Assembly: GCA_002433025.1 (NCBI GenBank)
Contig: DJGZ01000032.1
Location: 5,129 to 69,128 of the forward strand
DNA: 64,000 nt
Direction of reading: 5' to 3'
Source of the DNA: Bacteroidales bacterium UBA5833
Lineage (GTDB): Bacteria; Bacteroidota; Bacteroidia; Bacteroidales; Lentimicrobiaceae
Shown here: positions 50,915 to 60,007 of the stretch, one piece after another
How positions within the stretch are numbered: position 1 is the first letter of the stretch
How the letters are laid out: every line of letters begins with the position of its first letter
Notes under the pieces: model-generated
The model's database searches: none
Seen by the model: the letters and a program-made list of their open reading frames with translations, nothing else
What the model was told of the DNA's origin: nothing
Position numbers and translations under genes: made by a program

Positions 50915-53900
50915 ATGAAAATAAAATCGCCTTTTCTTGCTTTTTGTTTCGCTGCATTTTCTTTGAGTGTAACAGGACAGGTTTCTGTATTAAAATCTCT
51001 TGAATGGGGGCGCCCGGCAACCCTCGTGCGGGGTACTGATTCCTCCGTATCTGCGCCTTCATTTAAAGGCGCACAGTTCCCTTTTTTGCCCGAAAGCAAT
51101 GTGCCCGCATTTGTTGAGCGATTCCGGCTGCCTGAAGGGCATCGTTTGGAAGGGGTTGAGCTATCGGGTGAGAAGCTTGTTCCGCTTACGGATGCTGACA
51201 GGATTCTGTTGGCAGGAGAAGAGCTGCCAAAGCAACTGACACCTAAGGTAGAGGTGATGTTCGAAAACGGCAGGCCCTGGGCCATGGTTACCATGGTGCC
51301 TTTTACTTTTGAGCCGGCTTCGGGGCAAACCATGAAATTGTCGGAATTCCGGCTTGATATTCTCACTGCCCCGGAAGCAGCATCTGCAAAAAATGAACGT
51401 AGCTATGCATTGAATTCCGTGCTGGCTTCGGGTGACTGGTATAAGATATACATTAATGAAACCGGGATATACCGTTTAACATATAATGATCTGAAGAGTC
51501 TGGGAATCAATGTAAACGGTTTAAATCCTGATATGATCCGCATTTTCGGGAATGGCGGCCGCATGCTTCCTGAGGGGGCCGGTAGCAACAGGATTGATGA
51601 TCTGGCTGAGAATGCCATAAAAGTGGTAACGGCTAGCCCCGGTGTTTTTGCACAGGGTGATTATGTTCTTTTTTATGGTCAGGGCACGCTGGCGTGGAAT
51701 ATGAATCCGTTTTCAGCACGAATGGAGCATCTCAAACATCCATATGCGGATGAAGCCTGCTATTTTGTTACAATCGGTCCGGTTGCCGGCAAAAGGATTA
51801 TTGACGGTGCAGAGCCGGAGGGAGAGCCGAATTTTTATTCTTCAGAATTTATGGATTACAGGGTTCATGAGAATGATAACGTAAGCCTGATCAAGAGCGG
51901 AAGAAAATGGTTCGGTGAAAAACTGGATTTCTATACCAGAACGTTTACTATCCCTTCTTTTCAGTTTACTGAGCCGGTAGCAAATGAAACAGCCCTTGTT
52001 CGTTATGGATTGGCAGGCAGGTCATTGGCAGGGCAGATTTCTTTCAACATCCTGGTTAATGGCGAGCAGGTAGCAAGCAGTTCATTGTCAAAAATTGTTT
52101 CTGATTGGGACTATGTTAGAGAAGTTACTACAACAGCTTCATTTGTGCCGGGAAGCAGTAAACTCGATGTGCAGGTCAGATTTAACCCGGTGAGCAGCAC
52201 CGATTTGGGTTACATAGATTTTGTTTCACTGAATGTCCGCTGCCGGCTGAAGTTTCAGGGAGGGCAGCTTGCCTTCAGGGACCCGAAAACGGTTTCCGCA
52301 GGAAGGATTACTTCCTTTACACTCGATAGCGCAGTTGAAGGGCTTGAGATCTGGGATGTTACCGATCCGGCTGATGTCAAATTCATTCAACCTTTAAGGG
52401 TTGGTAATCAATATACTTTTAAGAGAAGTACTGAAAGGCTGGTTGAAATGATTGCGCATGACAATTCGGGTTTCAGGCAGGTAAAGCTTGGAGAGAAAGT
52501 AAAAAACCAGAATCTGCATTCAACCGGAAATTACGATCTGATTATTGTAGCACATCCTGATTTTAATGCTGATGCCGCGCGTTTGGCGGCGGCGCATAAT
52601 AATAAGGGTGAGATCTCGGCCATCGTTGTGCCCCTCCCCGAAATATACAATGAGTTCTCTTCCGGAATACAGGACATTACTGCAATCCGTGACTTTATGA
52701 AGATGCTTTATGATCGGGGCAGAGAAGCCGGATTCCCCAAATATCTGATGCTTTTTGGTAACGCATCCTACGATGTGAAGAACAGGGTTGCCGGGAATTC
52801 CATATTTGTTCCCACCTACCAGAGCGAAAACTCCGTTCATCAGGTAAACTCCTTCCTCACAGATGATTATTTTGGTTTGCTGGACGATGGCGAAGGCGCG
52901 CTCAATGCGGCAGGGCTGCTGGATATCGGGGTCGGGCGGCTTCCGGTCAGAAATGCTGAACAGTCAAAGGTAGTCACGGACAAAATACTGCATTATCTTG
53001 GAAATCCGGCTTCCACGCATGGCGATTGGCGCAATGTAATTGTAGTGCCTGCTGATGATGAGAACTGGAATACCCACCTGAACCAGGCCGAAAAGCTGAT
53101 TAACAGCATTGATACCCTGGATCCGGTTTATAACATCGATAAAATTTATTTTGATGCGTATAAAAAGCAATCGACGCCCGGAGGAGGCCGATATCCGGAT
53201 GTAAATCGCGAGATTGTGGGCCGCGTAGAAAAAGGTGCGCTGCTGGTGAATTATGTCGGTCATGGCGGTGAGGTTGGTTGGGCTGATGAAAGAGTACTTG
53301 AAATTTCCGACATCAATGCCTGGACCAATTATGAAAGGATGGGAATGTTCTTTACGGCAACCTGTGAGTTCTCGAGGTTTGACAATCCCCTTCATACCTC
53401 GGCCGGTGAACTGGTATTCCTTAATCCGGAAGGAGGGGCAATGTCGATGATTACTACTACCCGCCTGGCTTTTGCTTCAAGTAATTCGAATCTTAATCTT
53501 AGTTTTGCCGATACCTTGTTTGATGCAAGCAGCCATGAAATCCCCCGCCTTGGAGATGTATTGAAGTACACCAAAAATACCAACGGAAACTCTCCGAACA
53601 CACGACATCTGACTTTATTTGGTGATCCTTCCATGCGCCTGCCCATCCCCCAACACAGGGTTTATACAACCTCAATCACCGATGCTGTTACCGGAAAGCC
53701 TGCCGATACCCTGTTTGCAAACAGCCTTGTAACAGTTTCGGGGGAAGTAAGGCGTGTTGACGGAACATTAATGGATGGCTTTACCGGGGTTTTATATGTG
53801 AAAGTTTTTGACAAACCATCAAAAGTTAAAACCCTCGGACAGCATCCCGAAAGTTTTGTTGTCGAGTTCAAGGTTCAGAAAAATATTGTATATCAAGGGA

Positions 53901-54736
53901 AAGCAACAGTCAAAGATGGGAGGTTTACATTTACTTTCCCGGTGCCCAGGGATATTGATTATTCCATCGGCAATGGCAAAATAAGCTACTATGCGACAAA
54001 CGGGTTTGAGGATGCGCATGGGTATTCTGCTGATTTTAAAATCGGCGGATCGGTTGCCCAACAGCAGACAGATCTTACTGGTCCGGAAATCCGGCTTTTC
54101 CTGAATGATACCAATTTTATTAACGGTGGCATTACAAGCGAAAACCCCAAATTGATTGCTTATCTGTTTGATGAGAGCGGGATAAATACGGTTGGTAACG
54201 GAATCGGGCATGATATTGTTGCTACCATCGACGGTGACAGCTACGATGGCATTGTACTGAACGACTATTACGTATCTGATCTTGACAGCTATCAGAGCGG
54301 GGTTATTAATTACCAGTATTTTAACCTGCCGGATGGCGATCATACCCTAACCCTGAAAGCCTGGGATGTATTCAATAACTCAGGCCAGACAAGCATTAAT
54401 TTTACGGTTAAACGTAAGATAATTCTTGCGGTTGATGAGGTGGTGGCTTATCCGAATCCTTCGGGTGCTGATGTATGGTTCCGGTTTGGTCATAATCAGT
54501 TTGATGGCAAGTTTGATGTGGAACTGAATGTCTATTCTTCGTCCGGGATGCTTGTGAGGACAATCGGACCCGAACGGGTGATATCGGAAGGGTATACAGC
54601 CGGCAATATCCACTGGGATGGCCGTAACAACGACGGAAGTCCTGCCAGGGCCGGTCTTTACCTCTGCCGTCTTATGATCCGTGACAGAAACGGATACACT
54701 TCAGGGAACACTGTGAAAGTGGTTATGGTCAGGTAA
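50915..54736 (+). CDS. PorU-like type IX secretion sortase (C25 peptidase), copy 2
   Basis: A 1273-residue paralogue of the gene just upstream, with the same layout: signal peptide (SPFLAFCFAAFSLSVTGQ), prodomain-like region, C25 core with VNYVGHGGEVGW (His783) and FFTATCEFSRFDNP (Cys817), and a C-terminal FlgD-like domain ending VVMVR. The His-Cys distance (34 residues) is identical in both copies. The start is ATG 50915; the frame opens at a TTG 27 bp earlier, directly at the end of copy 1. The copies are divergent rather than recently duplicated. Both active sites appear intact, so two sortases with different cargo are possible. The next gene follows 5 bp on. Confidence 0.9.
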   Translation: MKIKSPFLAFCFAAFSLSVTGQVSVLKSLEWGRPATLVRGTDSSVSAPSFKGAQFPFLPESNVPAFVERFRLPEGHRLEGVELSGEKLVPLTDADRILLAGEELPKQLTPKVEVMFENGRPWAMVTMVPFTFEPASGQTMKLSEFRLDILTAPEAASAKNERSYALNSVLASGDWYKIYINETGIYRLTYNDLKSLGINVNGLNPDMIRIFGNGGRMLPEGAGSNRIDDLAENAIKVVTASPGVFAQGDYVLFYGQGTLAWNMNPFSARMEHLKHPYADEACYFVTIGPVAGKRIIDGAEPEGEPNFYSSEFMDYRVHENDNVSLIKSGRKWFGEKLDFYTRTFTIPSFQFTEPVANETALVRYGLAGRSLAGQISFNILVNGEQVASSSLSKIVSDWDYVREVTTTASFVPGSSKLDVQVRFNPVSSTDLGYIDFVSLNVRCRLKFQGGQLAFRDPKTVSAGRITSFTLDSAVEGLEIWDVTDPADVKFIQPLRVGNQYTFKRSTERLVEMIAHDNSGFRQVKLGEKVKNQNLHSTGNYDLIIVAHPDFNADAARLAAAHNNKGEISAIVVPLPEIYNEFSSGIQDITAIRDFMKMLYDRGREAGFPKYLMLFGNASYDVKNRVAGNSIFVPTYQSENSVHQVNSFLTDDYFGLLDDGEGALNAAGLLDIGVGRLPVRNAEQSKVVTDKILHYLGNPASTHGDWRNVIVVPADDENWNTHLNQAEKLINSIDTLDPVYNIDKIYFDAYKKQSTPGGGRYPDVNREIVGRVEKGALLVNYVGHGGEVGWADERVLEISDINAWTNYERMGMFFTATCEFSRFDNPLHTSAGELVFLNPEGGAMSMITTTRLAFASSNSNLNLSFADTLFDASSHEIPRLGDVLKYTKNTNGNSPNTRHLTLFGDPSMRLPIPQHRVYTTSITDAVTGKPADTLFANSLVTVSGEVRRVDGTLMDGFTGVLYVKVFDKPSKVKTLGQHPESFVVEFKVQKNIVYQGKATVKDGRFTFTFPVPRDIDYSIGNGKISYYATNGFEDAHGYSADFKIGGSVAQQQTDLTGPEIRLFLNDTNFINGGITSENPKLIAYLFDESGINTVGNGIGHDIVATIDGDSYDGIVLNDYYVSDLDSYQSGVINYQYFNLPDGDHTLTLKAWDVFNNSGQTSINFTVKRKIILAVDEVVAYPNPSGADVWFRFGHNQFDGKFDVELNVYSSSGMLVRTIGPERVISEGYTAGNIHWDGRNNDGSPARAGLYLCRLMIRDRNGYTSGNTVKVVMVR

Positions 54737-54741
54737 AATCT

Positions 54742-55641
54742 ATGATTTTCACAATTGGTGAATGCCTGCTTGATATCTTATTCAAAAACGGACAACCGGA
54801 ATGGTCCTGCCCGGGCGGCAGTATGCTCAATTCCGCTGTATCACTTGGCAGATATGGTGAGCCTGTTGCGTTTGTCTCAGAAACGGGAAATGACCGGATC
54901 GGGGACCTGATCCATCATTTTCTTTCGGAAAACTGTGTAAGTACAAACTACTTAATAGAGTATGAAGGGAAGAGCACGCTGGCACTGGCTTTTCTCGACG
55001 ATCGCGGTGATGCTGACTATCAGTTTTATCATCAGTTGCCAACTGTCGCCCCTGAGTTCAGATTGCCTGATTTCTACCCGGCTGATTTGCTGATTTTTGG
55101 TTCCTATTATTCCATATCAGACAGAAATCAGGGCAATATCGAAAGGTTTGTCCGCAGGGCGGTTGATTCAGGTGCCCATGTCTTATACGATCCAAATTTC
55201 AGGAAGCCACACCTTGATAGCCTGCCTGAAACCATCTCAGCCATTATTAGAAATATTTCGATGGCAGACCTTGTGCGTGCCTCACATGAAGATATGTACC
55301 TGATTGCAGGTGCGGAGAATGGTCTGCAAGCCTATGATTTTGTTAGGGAATCAGGATGCAAGCTGCTGGTTTATACACGGAACCGGGAAGGCGTGGATTT
55401 GTTTACGCCTTGGTTTACAAAACATTATCATGTTCCGGTTGTGCCCGTTGTCAGCACTGTTGGTGCGGGGGATAGCTTCAATGCAGGATTGGCATCTGTA
55501 ATCCATCATCATGGAAATATTTTGCCCGATAAAGTTTTTTGGGATGAAGCAATCGGGAGGGCGATTATCTTTGCAGCAGAGGTGTGCGGCAGCCGGGAGA
55601 ATTTCATTGGCTGGCAGGGTGCCCCTCCTTACCGGATATGA
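54742..55641 (+). CDS. PfkB-family carbohydrate kinase (fructokinase-like)
   Basis: A 299-residue cytoplasmic ribokinase-fold sugar kinase. N-terminal motif GGSMLNSAVSLGRYG (the family GG dipeptide), then VLYDPNFRKPHL, and the catalytic STVGAGDSFNAGLA containing the base Asp. It could phosphorylate fructose or a related sugar; the exact substrate is uncertain. It begins 5 bp after the second porU-like gene and overlaps the acyltransferase gene (ATGA), so it may be transcribed from the same promoter. Confidence 0.9.
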   Translation: MIFTIGECLLDILFKNGQPEWSCPGGSMLNSAVSLGRYGEPVAFVSETGNDRIGDLIHHFLSENCVSTNYLIEYEGKSTLALAFLDDRGDADYQFYHQLPTVAPEFRLPDFYPADLLIFGSYYSISDRNQGNIERFVRRAVDSGAHVLYDPNFRKPHLDSLPETISAIIRNISMADLVRASHEDMYLIAGAENGLQAYDFVRESGCKLLVYTRNREGVDLFTPWFTKHYHVPVVPVVSTVGAGDSFNAGLASVIHHHGNILPDKVFWDEAIGRAIIFAAEVCGSRENFIGWQGAPPYRI

Positions 55642-56198
55642 TAAAAAAATACATTGCATCATTCCTTTTGAAAATCCTTGGCTGGCGCATTGTGGGGAAT
55701 ATTCCCGAAGGCGCCGGAAAGTGTGTGGTTATGATGGCGCCGCATACGGCAAATATAGATTTCTTTTACGGCTGGCTGGGTTATACAAGCCTTGGTCATA
55801 AGTCTTATTTTCTGATTAAAAAGGAAGCCTTCAACTGGTTTACCGGCAGAATTCTGCGTGCCATGGGGGGCATCCCGGTCGACAGGGGGCACAGCTCCAA
55901 TATTGTTCATCAGTTGACCGAGGTATTTCAAAGGAAAGAAAAGATGATTCTTACCATTACTCCTGAGGGCACCAGAAAACTGAACCGGAATTGGAAACGC
56001 GGGTTTTATTTTATTGCCGAGAACTCAAATGTTCCGGTAGTTATGGGATTCCTGGATTACAAAACCAAAGAAGGGGGGTTTGGCCCTTCTTTTATGCCTT
56101 CGGGAAATTATGATGAAGATTTCAGCATGATCAGGCAATTTTATAAGGATAAACAACCCCGCCATCCTGAAAAATTCTCCCTTCCGCCTGAAAAATGA
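55638..56198 (+). CDS. Lysophospholipid acyltransferase family protein
   Basis: A 186-residue PlsC-like acyltransferase. The catalytic HX4D motif is HTANIDFFYGW, followed by KKEAFNWFTGRILRAMGGIP with DRGHSS, and the acceptor motif TPEGTR. It is small compared with PlsC (about 240 residues), as in many Bacteroidota. The ATG at 55638 overlaps the TGA of the PfkB-type gene; an earlier ATG in another context has no homology. It would acylate a lysophospholipid or a related acceptor at the membrane. Confidence 0.9.
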   Translation: MIKKYIASFLLKILGWRIVGNIPEGAGKCVVMMAPHTANIDFFYGWLGYTSLGHKSYFLIKKEAFNWFTGRILRAMGGIPVDRGHSSNIVHQLTEVFQRKEKMILTITPEGTRKLNRNWKRGFYFIAENSNVPVVMGFLDYKTKEGGFGPSFMPSGNYDEDFSMIRQFYKDKQPRHPEKFSLPPEK

Positions 56199-56266
56199 TC
56201 AGATAGGTTATCGAAAAGTGAAACTGATAGGTTTAATCCGGATGAAAATCCATTAATCATTAAAGA

Positions 56267-57379
56267 ATGAAAAGAAAAATTTTTCTGTTGTTTTTCCTCT
56301 TTTCAGGTTTATATGCCGGTCTGAATGCACAGGATGGCGCACGTCGTAACTTCAATATTCCGGATATTCCGGGATATCATACGTTAAAGTGTGATTTTCA
56401 TATTCACACGGTTTTTTCTGACGGGCTTGTGTGGCCGACACTAAGGGTTGTTGAAGCCTGGCAGGAAGGATTGGATGTGATTGCCATTACAGACCATATT
56501 GAATATAAACCTTTTAAATATGATGTTAATCCTGACCTGAACCGCCCTTACCAACTGGCCGCTGAAAAAGCAGAAAAGCTTGGTGTAATGCTGATACAGG
56601 GCGGGGAAATAACCCGGAAAATGCCTCCGGGACATTCCAATGCCTTGTTCCTGGATGATGTGAACCGATTGGATACGGTAAAGTGGGAAGACGCGTTCGC
56701 TGAAGCGAAAAAGCAGGGCGCTTTCATATTCTGGAACCATCCCGGATGGAAAGCCCAGCAACCGGATACCACCATCTGGTTTGATGAACACACCGGATTA
56801 ATGAACCAGGGGATGTTGCATGGGATTGAAATAGTTAACTATAAGGAATACTACCCTGCTGCTTTTGCCTGGGCGTTGGAAAAGGACCTTACCTTACTCG
56901 GGAATTCAGATATTCATGGAGCAACTGCCCAGGAATACAATCCGGCGCAGGGGGAGAAGCGGCCTATGACCATCGTATTTGCCAGAGAACGGACTGTTAA
57001 AGGTGTTAAGGATGCACTTTTCGAAAAAAGGACTGTGGTTTTGTTCGATGGCGATCTGTATGGGCGTGAAGAATGGTTGAAACGATTGTTTGCTGCCTGT
57101 ACCGGGCAGGAGAATAATGCCAGAGCCTCAGTGAACAATACCAGAAGTGTTTTTGTGACCAACTACAGCGGAATTGATTTTCATCTGATTCCCGGGAAAG
57201 AGGCGCGGACTTATGGGTTGATCTATCCATTGAATTTGCCCGCTTATTCTACTATTGAGCTGTCCATTAAATTTAAAGGTGATGCTGCTGCAGTGCAGGG
57301 CTCACTTCCGCTCGGTTTTGTGGTAGAGAATGCTTTTATTGCGCCCGGCAAGTCTTTGAATACAACAATCAGGTTTTAG
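56267..57379 (+). CDS. Secreted PHP-domain phosphoesterase (Sb-PDE-like)
   Basis: A 370-residue exported metal-dependent phosphoesterase. Signal peptide IFLLFFLFSGLYAGLNAQ. The PHP metal-site motifs are visible: LKCDFHIHTVFSDGLVW, VIAITDHIEYKP, IQGGEITRKMPPGHSNALFL, FWNHPGWK and LLGNSDIHGA. It resembles bacterial phosphodiesterases of the Sb-PDE type and lacks a DNA-polymerase context. The C-terminal 90 residues form a beta-rich domain (KSLNTTIRF end). Cleaving an extracellular phosphodiester is a plausible role; the substrate is unknown. Confidence 0.87.
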   Translation: MKRKIFLLFFLFSGLYAGLNAQDGARRNFNIPDIPGYHTLKCDFHIHTVFSDGLVWPTLRVVEAWQEGLDVIAITDHIEYKPFKYDVNPDLNRPYQLAAEKAEKLGVMLIQGGEITRKMPPGHSNALFLDDVNRLDTVKWEDAFAEAKKQGAFIFWNHPGWKAQQPDTTIWFDEHTGLMNQGMLHGIEIVNYKEYYPAAFAWALEKDLTLLGNSDIHGATAQEYNPAQGEKRPMTIVFARERTVKGVKDALFEKRTVVLFDGDLYGREEWLKRLFAACTGQENNARASVNNTRSVFVTNYSGIDFHLIPGKEARTYGLIYPLNLPAYSTIELSIKFKGDAAAVQGSLPLGFVVENAFIAPGKSLNTTIRF

Positions 57380-57928
57380 ACATTGATTATACTGGCGCCA
57401 ATCGCGTTATTTTTTTGTTAAAATTGCGCTTGCCGAAGAATCATTATTTTAAATTAGGTATTCGCGATCATGCTAAATATCAATGAATAATCATTTACAT
57501 TTACGATAAGCCTGAGGTTCTCGATTAGAAAATTCCTTCACAATTTATACCTGCTTACCTTTTAATATCGGGCTTTTTATAAACATATTGTTACACTTGT
57601 GCGTTTATTCAGGCGTTTCAGGGAGTAATGCTTCCGAAACGGCTGGTTTGCGGGTCTTGCGATGTTGCAGGTGACTTTTTTAAGAATTTGCAATAAATCA
57701 TTGTATTGACCGGAATGTCGGAGAGTCATAGTTTTTTATAAAAAACTTGTGGTAAACACAAGAATTAATGTAAAAAAACTTGACTTTCAATTATTAATGA
57801 GTATATTTGTTACTCGATTTCTCAGATTACGGTTAGCGCCAATATGGGACTGACGTGGCGAAGCTTTGTAACCACCCTGAAAATCTGCCGGAGAATCCCT
57901 TGTTATCGGGGGCTTTGCCTTCCGCCTG
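57380..57928. other. Intergenic region before the second polysaccharide cluster
   Basis: About 550 bp, AT-rich in the left two thirds, no coding frame supported. It holds a run of seven T near 57410 that might end the PHP gene transcript, and the strong promoter at 57780-57809. The leader from there to the regulator gene would be about 113 nt. Confidence 0.4.
57780..57809 (+). promoter_or_regulatory. Promoter of the second polysaccharide cluster
   Basis: TTG (57780-57782), 19 bases and TATATTTG (57802-57809) match both elements of the Bacteroidota promoter with ideal spacing. It faces the winged-helix regulator gene. This is one of the best promoter matches in the window. Confidence 0.75.
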
Positions 57929-58462
57929 ATGCTCGATACCCTTATCACTTCCAAAACCCGCTTAAAACTGCTGGTAAAGTTCTTTCTGAACGCTTCCACC
58001 AGGTCCTATCTGCGTGACCTGGAGGCAGAATTCGGCGAGTCGACCAACGGGATTCGGGTTGAACTGAACCGTTTTGAAGAGGCGGGGATGCTGGTGAGCC
58101 ATTTTGAGGGCAACAAAAAGATTTTTTCCGCCAATATCAATCATCCGCTATTCAAGGATATTAACAGTATATTGCTGAAATACACAGGAATTGACCAGGT
58201 GGTTCAGAATGTACTGAAACGCCTGGGTGGCCTGGAACAGGCCTGGCTGGTGGGGGATTTTGCAAGGGGGAGGGATAGTGATACGATCAGTCTGCTGCTG
58301 GTAGGAGATAAAATCAATCAGGAAGCACTTGCAGGCTATATTGCCAGGGTTGAGGGGATGACGGAGCGGAAGATACAGTACGAGTATCTTTTGCCTGACG
58401 AAGTGTGGAAAGTGGCGAAAGAACATCCGGAAAGGTTATTGTTATATCAATCAGGTTTATGA
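57929..58462 (+). CDS. Winged-helix regulator with nucleotidyltransferase-like C-domain
   Basis: A 177-residue protein. Residues 1-70 form an ArsR-type winged helix (TSKTRLKLLVKFFLNA, then EFGESTNGIRVELNRFEEAG and a wing ending KKIFSANINHPLF). The C-terminal half has WLVGDFARGRDSDTISLLLV, which resembles the G[GS]-X-ARG core of minimal nucleotidyltransferases, but the usual GS and DXD residues are not clearly present. Proteins of this arrangement occur at the head of surface-polysaccharide clusters in Bacteroidota. It is first behind a strong promoter and 36 bp before the flippase gene, so it probably controls this cluster. Confidence 0.8.
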   Translation: MLDTLITSKTRLKLLVKFFLNASTRSYLRDLEAEFGESTNGIRVELNRFEEAGMLVSHFEGNKKIFSANINHPLFKDINSILLKYTGIDQVVQNVLKRLGGLEQAWLVGDFARGRDSDTISLLLVGDKINQEALAGYIARVEGMTERKIQYEYLLPDEVWKVAKEHPERLLLYQSGL

Positions 58463-58498
58463 GTTTGTTGAATCCACAAAGGAATAATCTTTTATAGA

Positions 58499-60007
58499 AT
58501 GGATTTGAGGTATTTGTTGCGCGCGGAGGGCAAAACGATTCAGGCAATGTGGGTTGCCATGGGGAGCCTGAGTTCATTTGCCCTGGCGATTGTGAGCGCG
58601 GCGATACTTTCCAGATATTTTAATAAGACGGATTATGGGACCTACAGGCAGATTTTATATGTTTATAATACGTTGCTGATTATTTTTTCTGCAGGTCTTC
58701 CAAGTGTTTTTGCATACTTTCTTCCCCGGTATACTGCTGAGCAAGGAAAAGATATCGTAATTAAAGTGACTAAGGTACTTCTGATTGCTGGAGGTGTTTT
58801 CAGCCTGTTTCTTTTTTTGACCGCTGATATCATTGCGTCATTGTTGAAAAATCCGGAATTGGGCAGGGGGATCAGGCTGTTTTCGCCGATTCCCTTATTA
58901 TTACTGCCAACCCTGGGAATTGAAGGAATATTTTCAACTTATAAAAAGACCATTTATATAGCAATTTATAATACTGTCTCAAGAATGCTTATGCTACTGT
59001 TTATTGTGCTTCCGGTAATTCTGTTTAAAGGAACTTATATTCATGCCATTTATGGTTGGCTGGTGGTTTCGGTTCTAATGTTAATCATCGCTTTATATTA
59101 TAAGAATATACCTTTCCGTGGCCTAATGCGGCAGGGATCTTCACTAACCTTAAAGGAGGTTTTCGGGTATAGTCTTCCACTGGTAGGCGCCAGTTTATGG
59201 GGAATGGCAATCCGCTCGGCTGATCAGTTTTACATCAGTCGTTTCTTTGGTACAGAGGTTTTTGCCGAGTTTTCCAATGGATTTATTAATCTGCCTTTTG
59301 TGGGGATGGTTACCGGAGCAACTTCGGTTGTATTGATGCCGCTTTTTTCAAAATTGATGCATGAAAACGGCAATGGAAACGGTACTGCAGAATTACTTGA
59401 ACTATGGAGGAACGCATTAATAAAATCGGCAATCATCATTTATCCGATTGTTATTTTTTTTCTGTTTAATTCCAGGTTAACGGTAGTTACGCTGTACTCC
59501 GATACATATGCCAACTCGGCAGTTTATTTCAGTATCGCCATGATGCTGAATTTTTTCAATATAATTGTATTTGCTCCACTATTGTTTGCCATGGGCGAGA
59601 CAAGATTTTATTCAAGAATGCATATGTATTTCGCATTAGTTGCATGGATTGGAGGGTATGCGGTTGTAATTAGCTTTAACTCTCCGGTTATTCTTGCTGT
59701 TTTTTCTACGATTATGGCAATCTTTAAAATTGTTGTTTCAATGAAATATGTGAGCAAAAAGCTGAGTATTCAAGTTATGGATTTGATACCTGGAAAAGAA
59801 ATTTTTTTATTAACATTACATTCATTGCTCGTAATAGCCGCTGTAAAGTATGTTTTCAGTTTTATACCCTTTCCTATTGAGAATGTTATATTTCTGATAT
59901 TATCGTTTATTTTCTTTGGGGTGTTGTTGTTGCCAACTGCCAGATTGTTTAATCTAAATTATATTTCTGTTATTAAACCAATTTTTCAAGGCACAATTGC
60001 CAAATGA
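58499..60007 (+). CDS. Wzx-type polysaccharide flippase
   Basis: A 502-residue membrane protein with about twelve to fourteen helices of the MOP/Wzx superfamily. N-terminus has AILSRYFNKTDYGTYRQILY, a signature of polysaccharide_synt proteins. A second flippase separate from the one at 19726. The coding sequence is noticeably AT-rich compared with porU, as is common for Wzx/Wzy genes that spread by transfer. It overlaps the next glycosyltransferase by 4 bp (ATGA). Confidence 0.9.
   Translation: MDLRYLLRAEGKTIQAMWVAMGSLSSFALAIVSAAILSRYFNKTDYGTYRQILYVYNTLLIIFSAGLPSVFAYFLPRYTAEQGKDIVIKVTKVLLIAGGVFSLFLFLTADIIASLLKNPELGRGIRLFSPIPLLLLPTLGIEGIFSTYKKTIYIAIYNTVSRMLMLLFIVLPVILFKGTYIHAIYGWLVVSVLMLIIALYYKNIPFRGLMRQGSSLTLKEVFGYSLPLVGASLWGMAIRSADQFYISRFFGTEVFAEFSNGFINLPFVGMVTGATSVVLMPLFSKLMHENGNGNGTAELLELWRNALIKSAIIIYPIVIFFLFNSRLTVVTLYSDTYANSAVYFSIAMMLNFFNIIVFAPLLFAMGETRFYSRMHMYFALVAWIGGYAVVISFNSPVILAVFSTIMAIFKIVVSMKYVSKKLSIQVMDLIPGKEIFLLTLHSLLVIAAVKYVFSFIPFPIENVIFLILSFIFFGVLLLPTARLFNLNYISVIKPIFQGTIAK

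Noticed and set aside
57380..57440. GGCGCC region with a T-run after the PHP gene as an intrinsic terminator
   Set aside because: The arms do not pair over more than 3-4 bases; only the T-run is clear.
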